A DNA stretch of 35,940 nucleotides from Oscillibacter sp. UBA6647 (lineage in GTDB: Bacteria > Bacillota > Clostridia > Oscillospirales > Oscillospiraceae). Every line of letters begins with the position of its first letter. Position 1 is the stretch's first letter. Made by a program: the position numbers and the translations under genes. Positions 21,222 to 29,850 of the stretch are shown here, piece after piece. The notes below the pieces were generated by a model that saw only the letters and a program-made list of their open reading frames with translations, was not told the DNA's origin and ran no database searches. The stretch spans positions 948 through 36,887 of the forward strand of contig DKLF01000002.1 in NCBI GenBank assembly GCA_002455655.1, in the 5' to 3' direction.

Positions 21222-22124
21222 ATGAAAAAGACGATTACCATGTTTCTTGCGGCGGCCCTCGCGGCGGTCAGCCTTGCGGGCTGCGGCGGACAGACCCCCA
21301 GCACCAGCGGCGGTAGCACGCCCGCCACGGACAACGCGAAAGAGTCCCTTGGCGAAATCACCGTGGTTTCCCGTGAGGACGGCAGCGGCACGAGAGGCGC
21401 GTTCATTGAGCTCTTCGGCATCGAGGTGAAGGGCGAGGACGGCACCAAAAAGGACATGACCACGAAGGAAGCCATCATTGCCAACAAGACCGACGTGATG
21501 CTGGGCAATGTTGCGGGTGATCCTGCCGCCATCGGCTACGTTTCTCTGGGGTCCCTGAACGACACGGTGAAGGCCCTGACCATCGACGGCGCACAAGCCA
21601 GCGCCGAAAACGTGAAAAACGGCACCTATTCCATCGCACGGCCTTTCAACATTGCCACCAACGGGGAAGCCACCGGGCTTGCCAAGGACTTTATTGACTT
21701 CATCCTCTCCGCAGAGGGTCAGCAGGTCGTTTCCGGCAGCTATATCGCCATCGATGCAAATGCGCCCGCCTATGCCGGCACAAAGCCCTCCGGCAAGATC
21801 AGCGTGGCCGGTTCCTCTTCCGTCACACCGGTGATGGAAAAGCTGAAGGAAGCCTATCTCGCCATCAATTCGGGCGCGGAGATTGAGATTCAGATGACCG
21901 ACTCCACCGCCGGAATGACCGCCGCCATGGAGGGCGTGTGCGACATCGGCATGGCCAGCCGTGAGCTGAAGCCCGCAGAAGCAGAGAAGCTTACCGGAAT
22001 TTCCATCGCGCTGGATGGCATCGCCGTGATTGTAAGCCCTGAGAATCCCATCGACGGAATGACCAGCGCGCAGGTGCAGAGCATCTTCACCGGAGAAACC
22101 ACCTCTTGGGATAACGTAAAATGA
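21222..22124 (+). CDS. pstS: phosphate-binding lipoprotein PstS, circularly permuted
   Basis: The 300-residue protein has a lipoprotein signal (LAGC, Cys21). All PstS segments are present, but in swapped order. Residues 44-172 (EITVVSREDGSGTRGAF... IGYVSLGSL... IARPFNIATNG... FIDFILSAEGQQVV) match the C-terminal part of ordinary PstS. Residues 191-300 (GKISVAGSSSVTPVMEKL... DIGMASRELK... ALDGIAVIV... SIFTGETTSWDNVK) match the normal N-terminal part. In ordinary PstS the segment corresponding to NW..V runs directly into ITVVSRE; here that junction has become the two ends of the chain. It captures phosphate for PstCAB. ATG 21222 follows GGAGG; it overlaps pstC by four bases. Confidence 0.92.
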   Translation: MKKTITMFLAAALAAVSLAGCGGQTPSTSGGSTPATDNAKESLGEITVVSREDGSGTRGAFIELFGIEVKGEDGTKKDMTTKEAIIANKTDVMLGNVAGDPAAIGYVSLGSLNDTVKALTIDGAQASAENVKNGTYSIARPFNIATNGEATGLAKDFIDFILSAEGQQVVSGSYIAIDANAPAYAGTKPSGKISVAGSSSVTPVMEKLKEAYLAINSGAEIEIQMTDSTAGMTAAMEGVCDIGMASRELKPAEAEKLTGISIALDGIAVIVSPENPIDGMTSAQVQSIFTGETTSWDNVK

Positions 22125-22984
22125 AAGGGCAGCGTTTGAGGGAAAGCCTCATGCGGGCAGTATTCATGGTGTCGGCCCTGACCAGCATTCTGGCCGTGGC
22201 GCTGATCTGCCTGTTCCTGTTCGCCAACGGAATACCGGCCATTGGAAAAATCGGCCTGCCGGAGTTTATACTGGGGAGGGAGTGGTCGCCTGGCGACACT
22301 CCCCCCGTCTTCGGCATTCTCCCCATGATTTTGGGAAGCATTTACGTAACGGCGGGGGCTGTTGCCATCGGCGTGCCGGTTGGCATTTTCACCGCCGTGT
22401 TCATGGCCAGAATCTGCCCCAGACCCCTATACAAGGTTTTAAAGCCCGCAGTGGATCTGCTGGCGGGAATCCCGTCGGTGATTTACGGCTTTTTTGGACT
22501 GGTGACCATTGTCCCGCTGGTGCGAGAGCTGTTCGGCGGGAACGGCAGCAGCATTCTGGCTGCCTCCGTGCTGCTGGGACTGATGATTCTGCCCACCGTC
22601 ATCGGCATCACGGAGAGCGCCATCCGCGCTGTGCCGGAGGAGCTGTACGACGGGGCCGTGGCTCTGGGGGCAAACCACCGGCGCGCGGTATTTCGCGTGA
22701 TGCTGCCCGCCGCAAAGTCCGGCGTGCTTGCGGGGGTGGTGCTGGGCATCGGCCGTGCCATCGGCGAGACCATGGCGGTTATCATGGTGGCGGGCAATCA
22801 GGCCCGGATGCCTGCGGGCATTTTGAAAGGCATCCGCACCCTGACCGCCAACATCGTGATTGAAATGGGCTATGCCGAGGGACTGCACAGGGAAGCGCTG
22901 ATTGCCACCGGCGTCGTTCTGTTTGTCTTCATACTGCTGATCAACCTGTCGTTCTCAGCGCTGCGGAGGAGGGGTGAGAAATGA
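22121..22984 (+). CDS. pstC: phosphate ABC transporter permease PstC
   Basis: The 287-residue protein has six predicted membrane segments, the PstC signature LLAGIPSVIYGFFGLV and the binding-protein-dependent permease loop (EELYDGAVALGANHRRAVFRVMLP). It forms half of the phosphate channel. The ATG overlaps the pstS stop by four bases, so translation is coupled. Confidence 0.95.
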   Translation: MKGQRLRESLMRAVFMVSALTSILAVALICLFLFANGIPAIGKIGLPEFILGREWSPGDTPPVFGILPMILGSIYVTAGAVAIGVPVGIFTAVFMARICPRPLYKVLKPAVDLLAGIPSVIYGFFGLVTIVPLVRELFGGNGSSILAASVLLGLMILPTVIGITESAIRAVPEELYDGAVALGANHRRAVFRVMLPAAKSGVLAGVVLGIGRAIGETMAVIMVAGNQARMPAGILKGIRTLTANIVIEMGYAEGLHREALIATGVVLFVFILLINLSFSALRRRGEK

Positions 22985-23889
22985 AATATTCTCTGATTAA
23001 CTTCTATTTCAAGGTCGGCTCTGCGCTTCGCCGGGCCGCGCGCCGCATAGCGGCCTTTTTCCGCAGGCTTCCCCGTAGGATTGAGGACGCTGTTTTGCGC
23101 TTTTTTCCATGGCTGGCGGCCATTTTTACCTTTGGCGCGCTGCTGTTTCTCATCGGGCACATTCTGGTCAACGGGATTCCGTATATCCGGCCGTCCCTGT
23201 TTGCGCTGGAGTATAATACGGAAAACGTCTCCCTGCTGCCCGCGCTGGTCACAACGGTGTTTATGGTGATTCTCTCCCTGCTGATCGCCGCGCCGCTGGG
23301 ACTGTTCACGGCAATTTATCTGGTGGAATACGCAAAGCGGGGCAGCCGACTGGTGCGGCTGGTGCGGGTGACGGCGGAGACGCTTTCGGGCATTCCCTCC
23401 ATCGTATACGGCCTGTTCGGCTCGTTGTTTTTCGTGTCATGGCTCGGCTGGGGGTATTCTCTGCTGGCAGGCACATTAACCCTCTCTATCATGATTCTGC
23501 CCCTGATTATGCGCACGGCGGAGGAGAGCCTGAAGGCCGTCCCGGACACATTCCGGGAGGGCTCGTTCGGCCTTGGGGCCGGGCGGCTGCGCACGGTGTT
23601 CAGAATCGTGCTGCCTGCCGCCGCGCCGGGAATTTTTGCAGGGATTATTCTTGCCATGGGGCGCATCGTGGGCGAAACCGCCGCGCTGATCTACACAGCG
23701 GGAACCGTTGCCCAGATTCCCACCAGTCTGCTGGCCTCCGGGCGGACGCTGGCAATCCATATGTACGCCCTTTCCAGCGAGGGACTGTATACCGGGCAGG
23801 CCTATGCCACGGCGGTGGTTCTGCTGGTGCTGGTAGTGGGGATCAACGCACTGTCGGCCGCGCTGGCAAAAAGAATCGCAAAGGGATGA
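22981..23889 (+). CDS. pstA: phosphate ABC transporter permease PstA
   Basis: The 302-residue protein has six membrane segments, TLSGIPSIVYGLFGSL and the permease loop FREGSFGLGAGRLRTVFRIVLPAA. A basic N-terminal tail of about 35 residues (RRAARRIAAFFRRLPRR) precedes the first segment. It pairs with PstC; start overlaps pstC by four bases. Confidence 0.95.
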   Translation: MKYSLINFYFKVGSALRRAARRIAAFFRRLPRRIEDAVLRFFPWLAAIFTFGALLFLIGHILVNGIPYIRPSLFALEYNTENVSLLPALVTTVFMVILSLLIAAPLGLFTAIYLVEYAKRGSRLVRLVRVTAETLSGIPSIVYGLFGSLFFVSWLGWGYSLLAGTLTLSIMILPLIMRTAEESLKAVPDTFREGSFGLGAGRLRTVFRIVLPAAAPGIFAGIILAMGRIVGETAALIYTAGTVAQIPTSLLASGRTLAIHMYALSSEGLYTGQAYATAVVLLVLVVGINALSAALAKRIAKG

Positions 23890-24644
23890 GAAACATGTTA
23901 AAATTTCAACTGGAAGATGTGCAGTTGTGGTATAATGATTTTAAAGCGCTCCACGGCGTCAGCATGGACATTGAGGAGAAGGAGATCACGGCTTTTATCG
24001 GCCCCTCCGGCTGCGGAAAATCCACGCTACTCAAGTGTCTCAACCGCATGAACGATCTGGTAGAGGGCTGCCATATCACAGGAAAGCTGCTGCTTGACGG
24101 CGAGGATATCAATGCGGCGCAGGACGTGAACCGTCTGCGCCGGCGGGTGGGCATGGTGTTTCAAAAGCCCAACCCCTTTCCCATGAGTATTTATGACAAC
24201 ATTGCTTTCGGGCCCCGGACCCACGGCGTAACCTCCCGGCTGAAGCTGGACGGCATTGTGGAAAAGGCCCTGCGGGACGCGGCCATCTGGGAGGAGACGA
24301 AGGACCGGCTGAAAAAAAGTGCCCTGTCCCTCTCTGGCGGGCAGCAGCAGCGGCTGTGCATTGCCCGGGCGCTGGCGGTGGAGCCGGAGGTGCTGCTGAT
24401 GGACGAGCCCACCTCCGCGCTGGACCCTATCTCCACCTCGAAAATCGAGGAGCTGATGGCGGACCTGAAAAAGAAATATACCGTGGTGATTGTCACCCAC
24501 AATATGCAGCAGGCCACCCGCATCTCCGACAAGACGGCCTTTTTTCTGCTGGGCGAGCTGATTGAATACGGCGAAACCGAGCAGGTGTTCTCCATGCCCA
24601 AAGATCAGAGGTGCGAAGACTACATTACGGGGAGGTTTGGATAA
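23886..24644 (+). CDS. pstB: phosphate ABC transporter ATP-binding protein PstB
   Basis: The 252-residue ATPase has Walker A GPSGCGKST, the signature LSGGQQQR, Walker B VLLMDEPTSALDP and the H-loop VIVTHNMQQ. ATG 23886 is preferred because it overlaps the pstA stop by four bases like the other junctions; ATG 23895 (three codons later) is an alternative. Any longer frame runs antisense-free through pstA and is not used. Confidence 0.94.
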   Translation: MRNMLKFQLEDVQLWYNDFKALHGVSMDIEEKEITAFIGPSGCGKSTLLKCLNRMNDLVEGCHITGKLLLDGEDINAAQDVNRLRRRVGMVFQKPNPFPMSIYDNIAFGPRTHGVTSRLKLDGIVEKALRDAAIWEETKDRLKKSALSLSGGQQQRLCIARALAVEPEVLLMDEPTSALDPISTSKIEELMADLKKKYTVVIVTHNMQQATRISDKTAFFLLGELIEYGETEQVFSMPKDQRCEDYITGRFG

Positions 24645-25306
24645 TGCGCAGCAGATTTGACCGGCAGTTGGAAACCCTCAACACGATGCTTATTGAGATG
24701 GGCATGCAGGTGGAAACCGCCATTGCCGCCTCCATCGAGGCGCTGAGGAAACAGGACACGGTCCTTGCGAAAAAGGCGATTGCGGCCGATACGGAGATTG
24801 ACCAGCAGGAAAAGGACATTGAGGCCATGTGCCTCAAGCTGCTGCTTCAGCAGCAGCCGGTGGCGAAGGATCTGCGGCTGATTTCGGCGGCGCTCAAAAT
24901 GATTACGGATATGGAGCGTATCGGCGATCAGGCAGCGGACATCGCCGAAATCTCCATTTTCCTTACCCAGGCTCCCCACGTCAAAACGCCTGAGCACATT
25001 CCCCAGATGGCGGCAGCCACCGCCAAAATGGTCACCGAGAGCATCGACGCCTTTGTGAAAAAGGATTTGGAGCTTGCAAACAAAGTGATTGCCGATGACG
25101 ACGTGGTGGACCGGCTGTTCGATGCGGTGAAGAGCGACTTGATTAAGCTGATGAGCGCTGACAGTTCCAACGGCAGTCAGGCCATTGACCTGCTGATGAT
25201 TGCGAAATATCTGGAGCGCATCGGCGACCATGCCACAAATATCGCGGAATGGGTGGTGTTTTCCATCACGGGAAAGCACGAGGACGCCGCGGGATCGGAA
25301 GGTTGA
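24644..25306 (+). CDS. phoU: phosphate transport regulator PhoU
   Basis: The 220-residue protein is two repeats of a three-helix PhoU bundle, with metal-binding-type motifs ALKMITDMERIGDQAADI (near 87) and AKYLERIGDHATNIAEWVV (near 187). It binds PhoR and PstB to damp Pho signalling when phosphate is plentiful. ATG at 24644 shares its A with the pstB stop; GGGGAGG precedes it. Confidence 0.95.
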   Translation: MRSRFDRQLETLNTMLIEMGMQVETAIAASIEALRKQDTVLAKKAIAADTEIDQQEKDIEAMCLKLLLQQQPVAKDLRLISAALKMITDMERIGDQAADIAEISIFLTQAPHVKTPEHIPQMAAATAKMVTESIDAFVKKDLELANKVIADDDVVDRLFDAVKSDLIKLMSADSSNGSQAIDLLMIAKYLERIGDHATNIAEWVVFSITGKHEDAAGSEG

Positions 25307-25309
25307 ACC

Positions 25310-25993
25310 ATGCAGACGGTCTTTCTTGTGGAGGATGATGAGGATATCCGCGAGCTGACGGCCTACGCGCTGGAAAACGCGGGCTTTGCCTGCACCGGCT
25401 TTGAGGACGGGGACAGCTTTTGGGAGGCGCTTTTGGCCGCCGCCTTTCTTCCCGACATGATTCTGCTGGATATTATGCTTCCCGGGGAGGACGGACTTTC
25501 CATTTTGAAAAAGCTGCGTGACCACCCCCGATACGAGCGTATACCTGTCATCATGCTCACGGCGAAAAGCGGCGAGGCGGACAAGGTGCGGGGCCTTAAT
25601 TTCGGTGCGGACGACTATATTGCAAAACCCTTTGGCGTCACCGAGCTGATTGCCCGGATTCACGCGGTTTTGCGCAGAGCTACGTCCGTCGTAAGGGAAA
25701 AGGGCCTGCTGACCTACGAAAATCTTGCGCTGGATAACGAGCGGCATACCGTTACGGCTGATGGAGAGGGCGTGGCTCTGACCTTTTTGGAATTTGAGCT
25801 GCTGCACTACCTCCTTTTAAACGCGGGGCTGGTTTTAAGCCGCGACAGGCTGATGGATGCGGTTTGGGGCTATGATTATAAGGGAGAGAGCCGCACGGTG
25901 GACGTGCACGTCAAATCCCTGCGGCAAAAGCTGGGTCCTGCGGGAGAGCACATCAAGACGGTGCGCAATGTGGGATATAAGCTCGGGGAGTGA
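25310..25993 (+). CDS. phoB: response regulator, OmpR/PhoB family
   Basis: The 227-residue protein has a receiver domain (VEDDEDI acidic pair, phosphorylated Asp in ILLDIMLPG, Lys in IAKPFG) and a winged-helix C terminus (DRLMDAVWGYDYKGESRTVDVHVKSLRQKLG). When phosphorylated it binds direct-repeat Pho boxes such as the one at 21110. It lies three bases after phoU, in the same operon. Confidence 0.93.
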   Translation: MQTVFLVEDDEDIRELTAYALENAGFACTGFEDGDSFWEALLAAAFLPDMILLDIMLPGEDGLSILKKLRDHPRYERIPVIMLTAKSGEADKVRGLNFGADDYIAKPFGVTELIARIHAVLRRATSVVREKGLLTYENLALDNERHTVTADGEGVALTFLEFELLHYLLLNAGLVLSRDRLMDAVWGYDYKGESRTVDVHVKSLRQKLGPAGEHIKTVRNVGYKLGE

Positions 25994-25997
25994 GGAC

Positions 25998-27581
25998 ATG
26001 AACAAACGGATATTCCGCTATATGGGCCTGCTGATCATCCTGACGGTGGTGGTGTTTGCCGCCTTATGGGGGACGATTCTCACCGGTCAGTTCGGTGCCC
26101 AGATTAAGGAGGGCCTGCAAACCCTTCGCGTCTCCGTCATTGACCCAAGCGGGACTGTGCTGTTTGACAACATGGCCGACCCGAAAACCATGGAATCCCA
26201 CTTGAGCCGCCCTGAGGTGGCCGAGGCACTTCTGACGGGCAGGGGAGAGGATGAGCGACTTTCGGACACGCTGGACGAAAAAACCTATTACTACGCCATG
26301 CGGCTGGAGGGCGGAAATATCCTGCGTCTGGCCTTGACCACCGACAGTCTGGCGGTGCTGCTCTTTCGGTTTATCCCGGTCGTCCTGCTGTGTCTGATTC
26401 TGGCCGCGTGTCTTTCCTTTGTGGTGGCAAGAAGACTGACCAGACGGCTGGTGGCCCCCATCAATAACCTTGATCTGGACGCGCCGGACCTTTCCGGCTA
26501 TGACGAGCTTTTGCCCCTTCTGGAAAAAATCGAGACCCAGAAGCAGGAGCTGTCGCTTCAGCTTGCGGAAATTGAAAGCCGCGCCGCCACCATCACGGCC
26601 ATCACCGGAAACATGAGGGAAGGGTTGCTGCTGCTGAACGGGGAGGGCCGGGTGCTGCTGGCAAACGACAGCGCCCTGCGCATTCTCGGCGCACGGGATG
26701 CGGATCGCAAACACCTAATCGAGCTTTGCCGGGATCCGGCCTTTCTGGAGCGGGCAAGCGCCTGCCTGGCGGGAGAAAAGGGGGAAACCTCCCTGCGGCT
26801 GGGCGGCAGGTTTTATAGCGTGTTTTTCAATCCCGTTTTGGATGGGGAGGCCCTTGACGGCGCGGTGGTGTTGTTTATCGACGTGACCGAGCGGTATGCC
26901 TCGGAGCGCCAACGCAAGGAGTTTTCCGCCAACGTGTCGCACGAGCTGAAAACGCCCCTCACTGCCATCGCCGCCCTGTCCGAGCTGATCGCGGACGGCA
27001 CGGCGAAGGACGCAGACGTGCGGCCCTTTGCCGGGAAGATTCAGAAACAGGCGCGGCGCCTGATCGACATGATTGAGGATATCATCCGCCTGTCTGAGTT
27101 TGACGAGGAGGATGCTCCACGAGAATTTACCCGCTTTAACCTTTACTCCGCGGCGGCGGCGGTGATCGACAGTCTGGAGGAAAAAGCCGCGGAGCGAAAC
27201 GTTGAGGTGAAGCTGCTGGGGGCCCCCCATATGTCCGTCACCGCCAATCTCCGCATGACAGACGAGCTTTTGTACAATCTGGTGGATAACGCCATCAAAT
27301 ATAACCGCGAGGGCGGCAGCGTGACCGTGGAGCTGACCGAGGATGCGCAGGCAGCGCGCATCTGCGTCCGGGACACAGGCATCGGAATTTCCAAGGAGCA
27401 TCTGGGGCGGATTTTCGAGCGCTTTTATCGGGTGGATAAGTCCCGCTCCAAAAAGACTGGCGGAACGGGGCTGGGTCTTTCCATTGTCAAGCATGTGGCT
27501 GAGCTTCACGGGGGCTATGTGGAGGTGGAGAGCGAGGAGGGTAAGGGAACCTCCTTTACCTGCATATTTAAAAAACCTTGA
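25998..27581 (+). CDS. phoR: sensor histidine kinase, PhoR-like
   Basis: The 527-residue kinase has membrane segments near 8-25 and about 115-145, enclosing a short extracytoplasmic sensor region. A HAMP-like linker (RRLTRRLVAPI), a PAS domain (MREGLLLLNGEGRVLLANDSALRILG), HisKA with phospho-acceptor His in SHELKTPLTAI, and an HATPase domain (NLVDNAIKYN, DTGIGIS, GGTGLGLSIV) follow. ATG 25998, four bases after the phoB stop with GAGG in the overlap, is the start; a longer frame from 25857 runs over phoB. It senses phosphate state through PhoU and phosphorylates PhoB. Confidence 0.92.
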   Translation: MNKRIFRYMGLLIILTVVVFAALWGTILTGQFGAQIKEGLQTLRVSVIDPSGTVLFDNMADPKTMESHLSRPEVAEALLTGRGEDERLSDTLDEKTYYYAMRLEGGNILRLALTTDSLAVLLFRFIPVVLLCLILAACLSFVVARRLTRRLVAPINNLDLDAPDLSGYDELLPLLEKIETQKQELSLQLAEIESRAATITAITGNMREGLLLLNGEGRVLLANDSALRILGARDADRKHLIELCRDPAFLERASACLAGEKGETSLRLGGRFYSVFFNPVLDGEALDGAVVLFIDVTERYASERQRKEFSANVSHELKTPLTAIAALSELIADGTAKDADVRPFAGKIQKQARRLIDMIEDIIRLSEFDEEDAPREFTRFNLYSAAAAVIDSLEEKAAERNVEVKLLGAPHMSVTANLRMTDELLYNLVDNAIKYNREGGSVTVELTEDAQAARICVRDTGIGISKEHLGRIFERFYRVDKSRSKKTGGTGLGLSIVKHVAELHGGYVEVESEEGKGTSFTCIFKKP

Positions 27582-27594
27582 GGGATAAAAAAGA

Positions 27595-27637
27595 GCGGAC
27601 AGCCAAAGCTGTCCGCCAATAAAGCTGGCTTTATTTT
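27595..27637 (+). terminator. terminator of the pst-pho locus
   Basis: Two consecutive hairpins: GCGGACAGC/GCTGTCCGC (27595-27603 with 27608-27616) and AATAAAG/CTTTATT (27618-27624 with 27629-27635), the second running into TTG. Confidence 0.75.
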
Positions 27638-27723
27638 GAGCTTTGCCGCAAATGCGCCCCGGGGCAATAGGCCCTAGGGCGCATGGTCCTGTTTGAGGGC
27701 CTGTACTGCGGCGCATCAGCAGC

Positions 27724-28680
27724 TTACGGCAGATTAACCACATGGGCCGGCTCTGTGCCGGCTGCAAAGCTTAGAATGTCCTTTACCAGCATGGGAAGGA
27801 TGATATCGCCGATATCGGCGGTCCCACCGGCCACATGGGGCGTGACGATAATATTCGGGTCTTTTAATAGCACATGATCTCTGGGGAGCGGTTCATCTTC
27901 CACCACATCCAGACCCGCCCCGGCAAGCTTTCCGGATCGCACGGCCTCGGCCAGCGCATGGTCATCAATCAATCCCCCACGGGCGGTGTTGATAACGATG
28001 GCGCCATGCTTCATTCGCTGAAGCTCTTCTGCCCCGATTATGTGGCGGGTGGATTCCAGAAGTGGAATGTGCAACGAAATAATGTCAGAGGTTTCAAGAA
28101 GCGTTTCCAGAGGAACAAAAGTCATGTTGTGCGCCTGTTCCGTGGCATTAGGCAGGCGAAACACATCATAATACTGAACGCTTGCGCCAAAGGACTGAAC
28201 CTTGTCCGAAACCTGCCGACCAATGTTGCCTCCGCCGATAATTCCAACCCGTTTGTTGCTCAGACAAAAAGAGCTGTTTAAAAAGGTGTTTTTGCTCCAC
28301 ACGCCGTTTTTCAGGCTTTCGGTATGGCACAGCAGCTTGCGCCCCACGGCCAGCATCAAAAGGACAGCCAGCTCGGATACGGCGTTTGCGTTTGCTCCGG
28401 GCGTGTTTGCAACCAAAATCCCACGCCTGCCTGCCGCCTTGATGTCTACGGAGTCAAATCCGGTGCCCCAACGCAGAATCATTTTCAATCTGGTATTTCT
28501 CTGGATTACTTCTTCAGGGGCCTTGAAAATTCGCAGAATCATAATCTCTGCGTCAGTCATGGCGTCATAATCCCGTTGGTTGTCCACCATGCTTAAATCA
28601 AATGCGTCTTCCGGAAGCAAGGCCCGTAGCTTCTCAAAGGTTTGATTCGGATAATTTCCCGCTAAAACTACTTTTATCAT
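27724..28680 (-). CDS. D-isomer-specific 2-hydroxyacid dehydrogenase (SerA-like)
   Basis: The 318-residue enzyme has the NAD motif GIIGGGNIGRQVSDK, the catalytic Arg in NTARGGLID, Glu in DVVEDEPL and His in VTPHVAGGT. It interconverts a 2-hydroxy acid and a 2-oxo acid. ATG 28680 behind GAGGAG is used; a longer frame from 28755 runs into the upstream aldolase gene. SerA-like relatives include phosphoglycerate, hydroxypyruvate and (S)-sulfolactate dehydrogenases. The downstream end has no obvious terminator before the pho terminator region. It is the last gene of a two-gene unit with the aldolase. Confidence 0.9.
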   Translation of the reverse strand: MIKVVLAGNYPNQTFEKLRALLPEDAFDLSMVDNQRDYDAMTDAEIMILRIFKAPEEVIQRNTRLKMILRWGTGFDSVDIKAAGRRGILVANTPGANANAVSELAVLLMLAVGRKLLCHTESLKNGVWSKNTFLNSSFCLSNKRVGIIGGGNIGRQVSDKVQSFGASVQYYDVFRLPNATEQAHNMTFVPLETLLETSDIISLHIPLLESTRHIIGAEELQRMKHGAIVINTARGGLIDDHALAEAVRSGKLAGAGLDVVEDEPLPRDHVLLKDPNIIVTPHVAGGTADIGDIILPMLVKDILSFAAGTEPAHVVNLP

Positions 28681-28696
28681 GATACTCCTCTCTGAC

Positions 28697-29698
28697 TTAC
28701 TGCAAGCTGTCTGCAATTCGAGCGATGACGGCATCGGCAGGGGCCTTCTGATCAATGGCGGATACCTCTGTAATTAACCGGTATAGGTTCACCCGCTTTT
28801 CTGCTGCCACAGCCTTGAATTTTTTTACAAAGCTGGAATGACAGCCTGTCAGCCCCAGTGTCAAGTCCAGTGGAGAGACGGGATTATGATAATGATGAGT
28901 CTCCATGGCGGGTTGCAGACGCTGGTCGATGAAGTCCAGCATTTCATACAAGTCGATTTCCTGCATCTGCCCAAGGCGCTGCATAATTGCCACACATAGT
29001 TCGGTTGCCAAATTGCCAGCGCTGCGCGCCATGCCCATCAGTCCGCAGTCTAAAATGGAGGCCCCGTTTTCATAGGCGGCGATGGCATTTGCCGCAGACA
29101 GCCCCAGATTATTGTGCCCGTGGAACGCCACGGGAATGGATACCGCATTAACCAGTTCTCTGGTATACGCTGCCGCCTGACTTGGCAGCATGGTCCCGGC
29201 GGAATCCATAATGGTGATTTCGTCCAGACCGGCAGCTTCCAGCTTTTTTCCCTCCTCGGCCAACTCGTGGGGAGTGAGCAGATACGCTTTCATCAGGGAA
29301 TAAAAGGCCTTCATGCCATATTTTTTGATTCCCTGAATCGGCTGGAGCGCCACATCGGCGTCTCCGGCGTCCGCACCCACCCGGAGAAAAGACAGGCCGT
29401 TTTCCTTAGCCAGTGCCACACTTTTTTCCTGATAACGTTTGGCGTTCAGGAACATCCCCAGTTGAGAGCCTCGATTTAAATATTTTTTAGCGATCTCCAG
29501 ATAGGTTTGATCCGTCTCCGCGTCGGTAAAGCCCGCCACCTCATAGGCGCCGATTCCACCGGCGTTGCCCAGCTCAATGATGGGCACCCCACAGGCAGTC
29601 AGGCCATCCAGCATCATGTCGGTCAACTCGGCAGAAAACCCTTTTCCCACGACGTTTGCCCCGTCGCGCAGGGTACAGTCCATTAAAATTACACTCAT
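28697..29698 (-). CDS. DRE-TIM aldolase (4-hydroxy-2-oxovalerate aldolase-like)
   Basis: The 333-residue protein starts MSVILMDCTLRDGANVVGKGF, the DRE-type metal-binding motif, and has HGHNNLGLSAANA (metal-binding His pair) near 195. It resembles DmpG/4-hydroxy-2-oxovalerate aldolases, which cleave 4-hydroxy-2-oxo acids to pyruvate and an aldehyde, or HMG-CoA lyases. The usual DmpF partner (acylating aldehyde dehydrogenase) is absent here. It is divergent from the LysR gene and 16 bases from the dehydrogenase, so it probably processes the 2-oxo acid made by that enzyme or by the Ldh2-type protein. ATG 29698; ribosome site GGGAGG lies before it. Confidence 0.87.
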   Translation of the reverse strand: MSVILMDCTLRDGANVVGKGFSAELTDMMLDGLTACGVPIIELGNAGGIGAYEVAGFTDAETDQTYLEIAKKYLNRGSQLGMFLNAKRYQEKSVALAKENGLSFLRVGADAGDADVALQPIQGIKKYGMKAFYSLMKAYLLTPHELAEEGKKLEAAGLDEITIMDSAGTMLPSQAAAYTRELVNAVSIPVAFHGHNNLGLSAANAIAAYENGASILDCGLMGMARSAGNLATELCVAIMQRLGQMQEIDLYEMLDFIDQRLQPAMETHHYHNPVSPLDLTLGLTGCHSSFVKKFKAVAAEKRVNLYRLITEVSAIDQKAPADAVIARIADSLQ

Positions 29699-29850
29699 GT
29701 TTGAGCCTCCCGCTCTAATTTGTATATACGTTTTCCTTCGGCCTCTTTTCTCCCTTGCAATTTTGTGATATGATTCTTCTTGAACAATGTTTTCTATAAG
29801 ATTTTAACAAAATAGACAAGAAAAAGATTGTGTCAGGAGGATGGCCGTGC
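29699..29850. promoter_or_regulatory. divergent promoter region of the aldolase and LysR genes
   Basis: This 152-bp AT-rich spacer between the aldolase ATG and the LysR ATG holds several TATA-like motifs (TGATATGAT near 29767, TATAAGAT near 29794) but no consensus -35/-10 pair on either strand. A LysR-type regulator would normally bind T-N11-A sites here and control the aldolase-dehydrogenase unit. Confidence 0.4.

Noticed and set aside
24620..25807. 395-residue - strand frame opposite phoU and phoB
   Set aside because: Antisense to two conserved genes in an intact operon; no domain recognisable.
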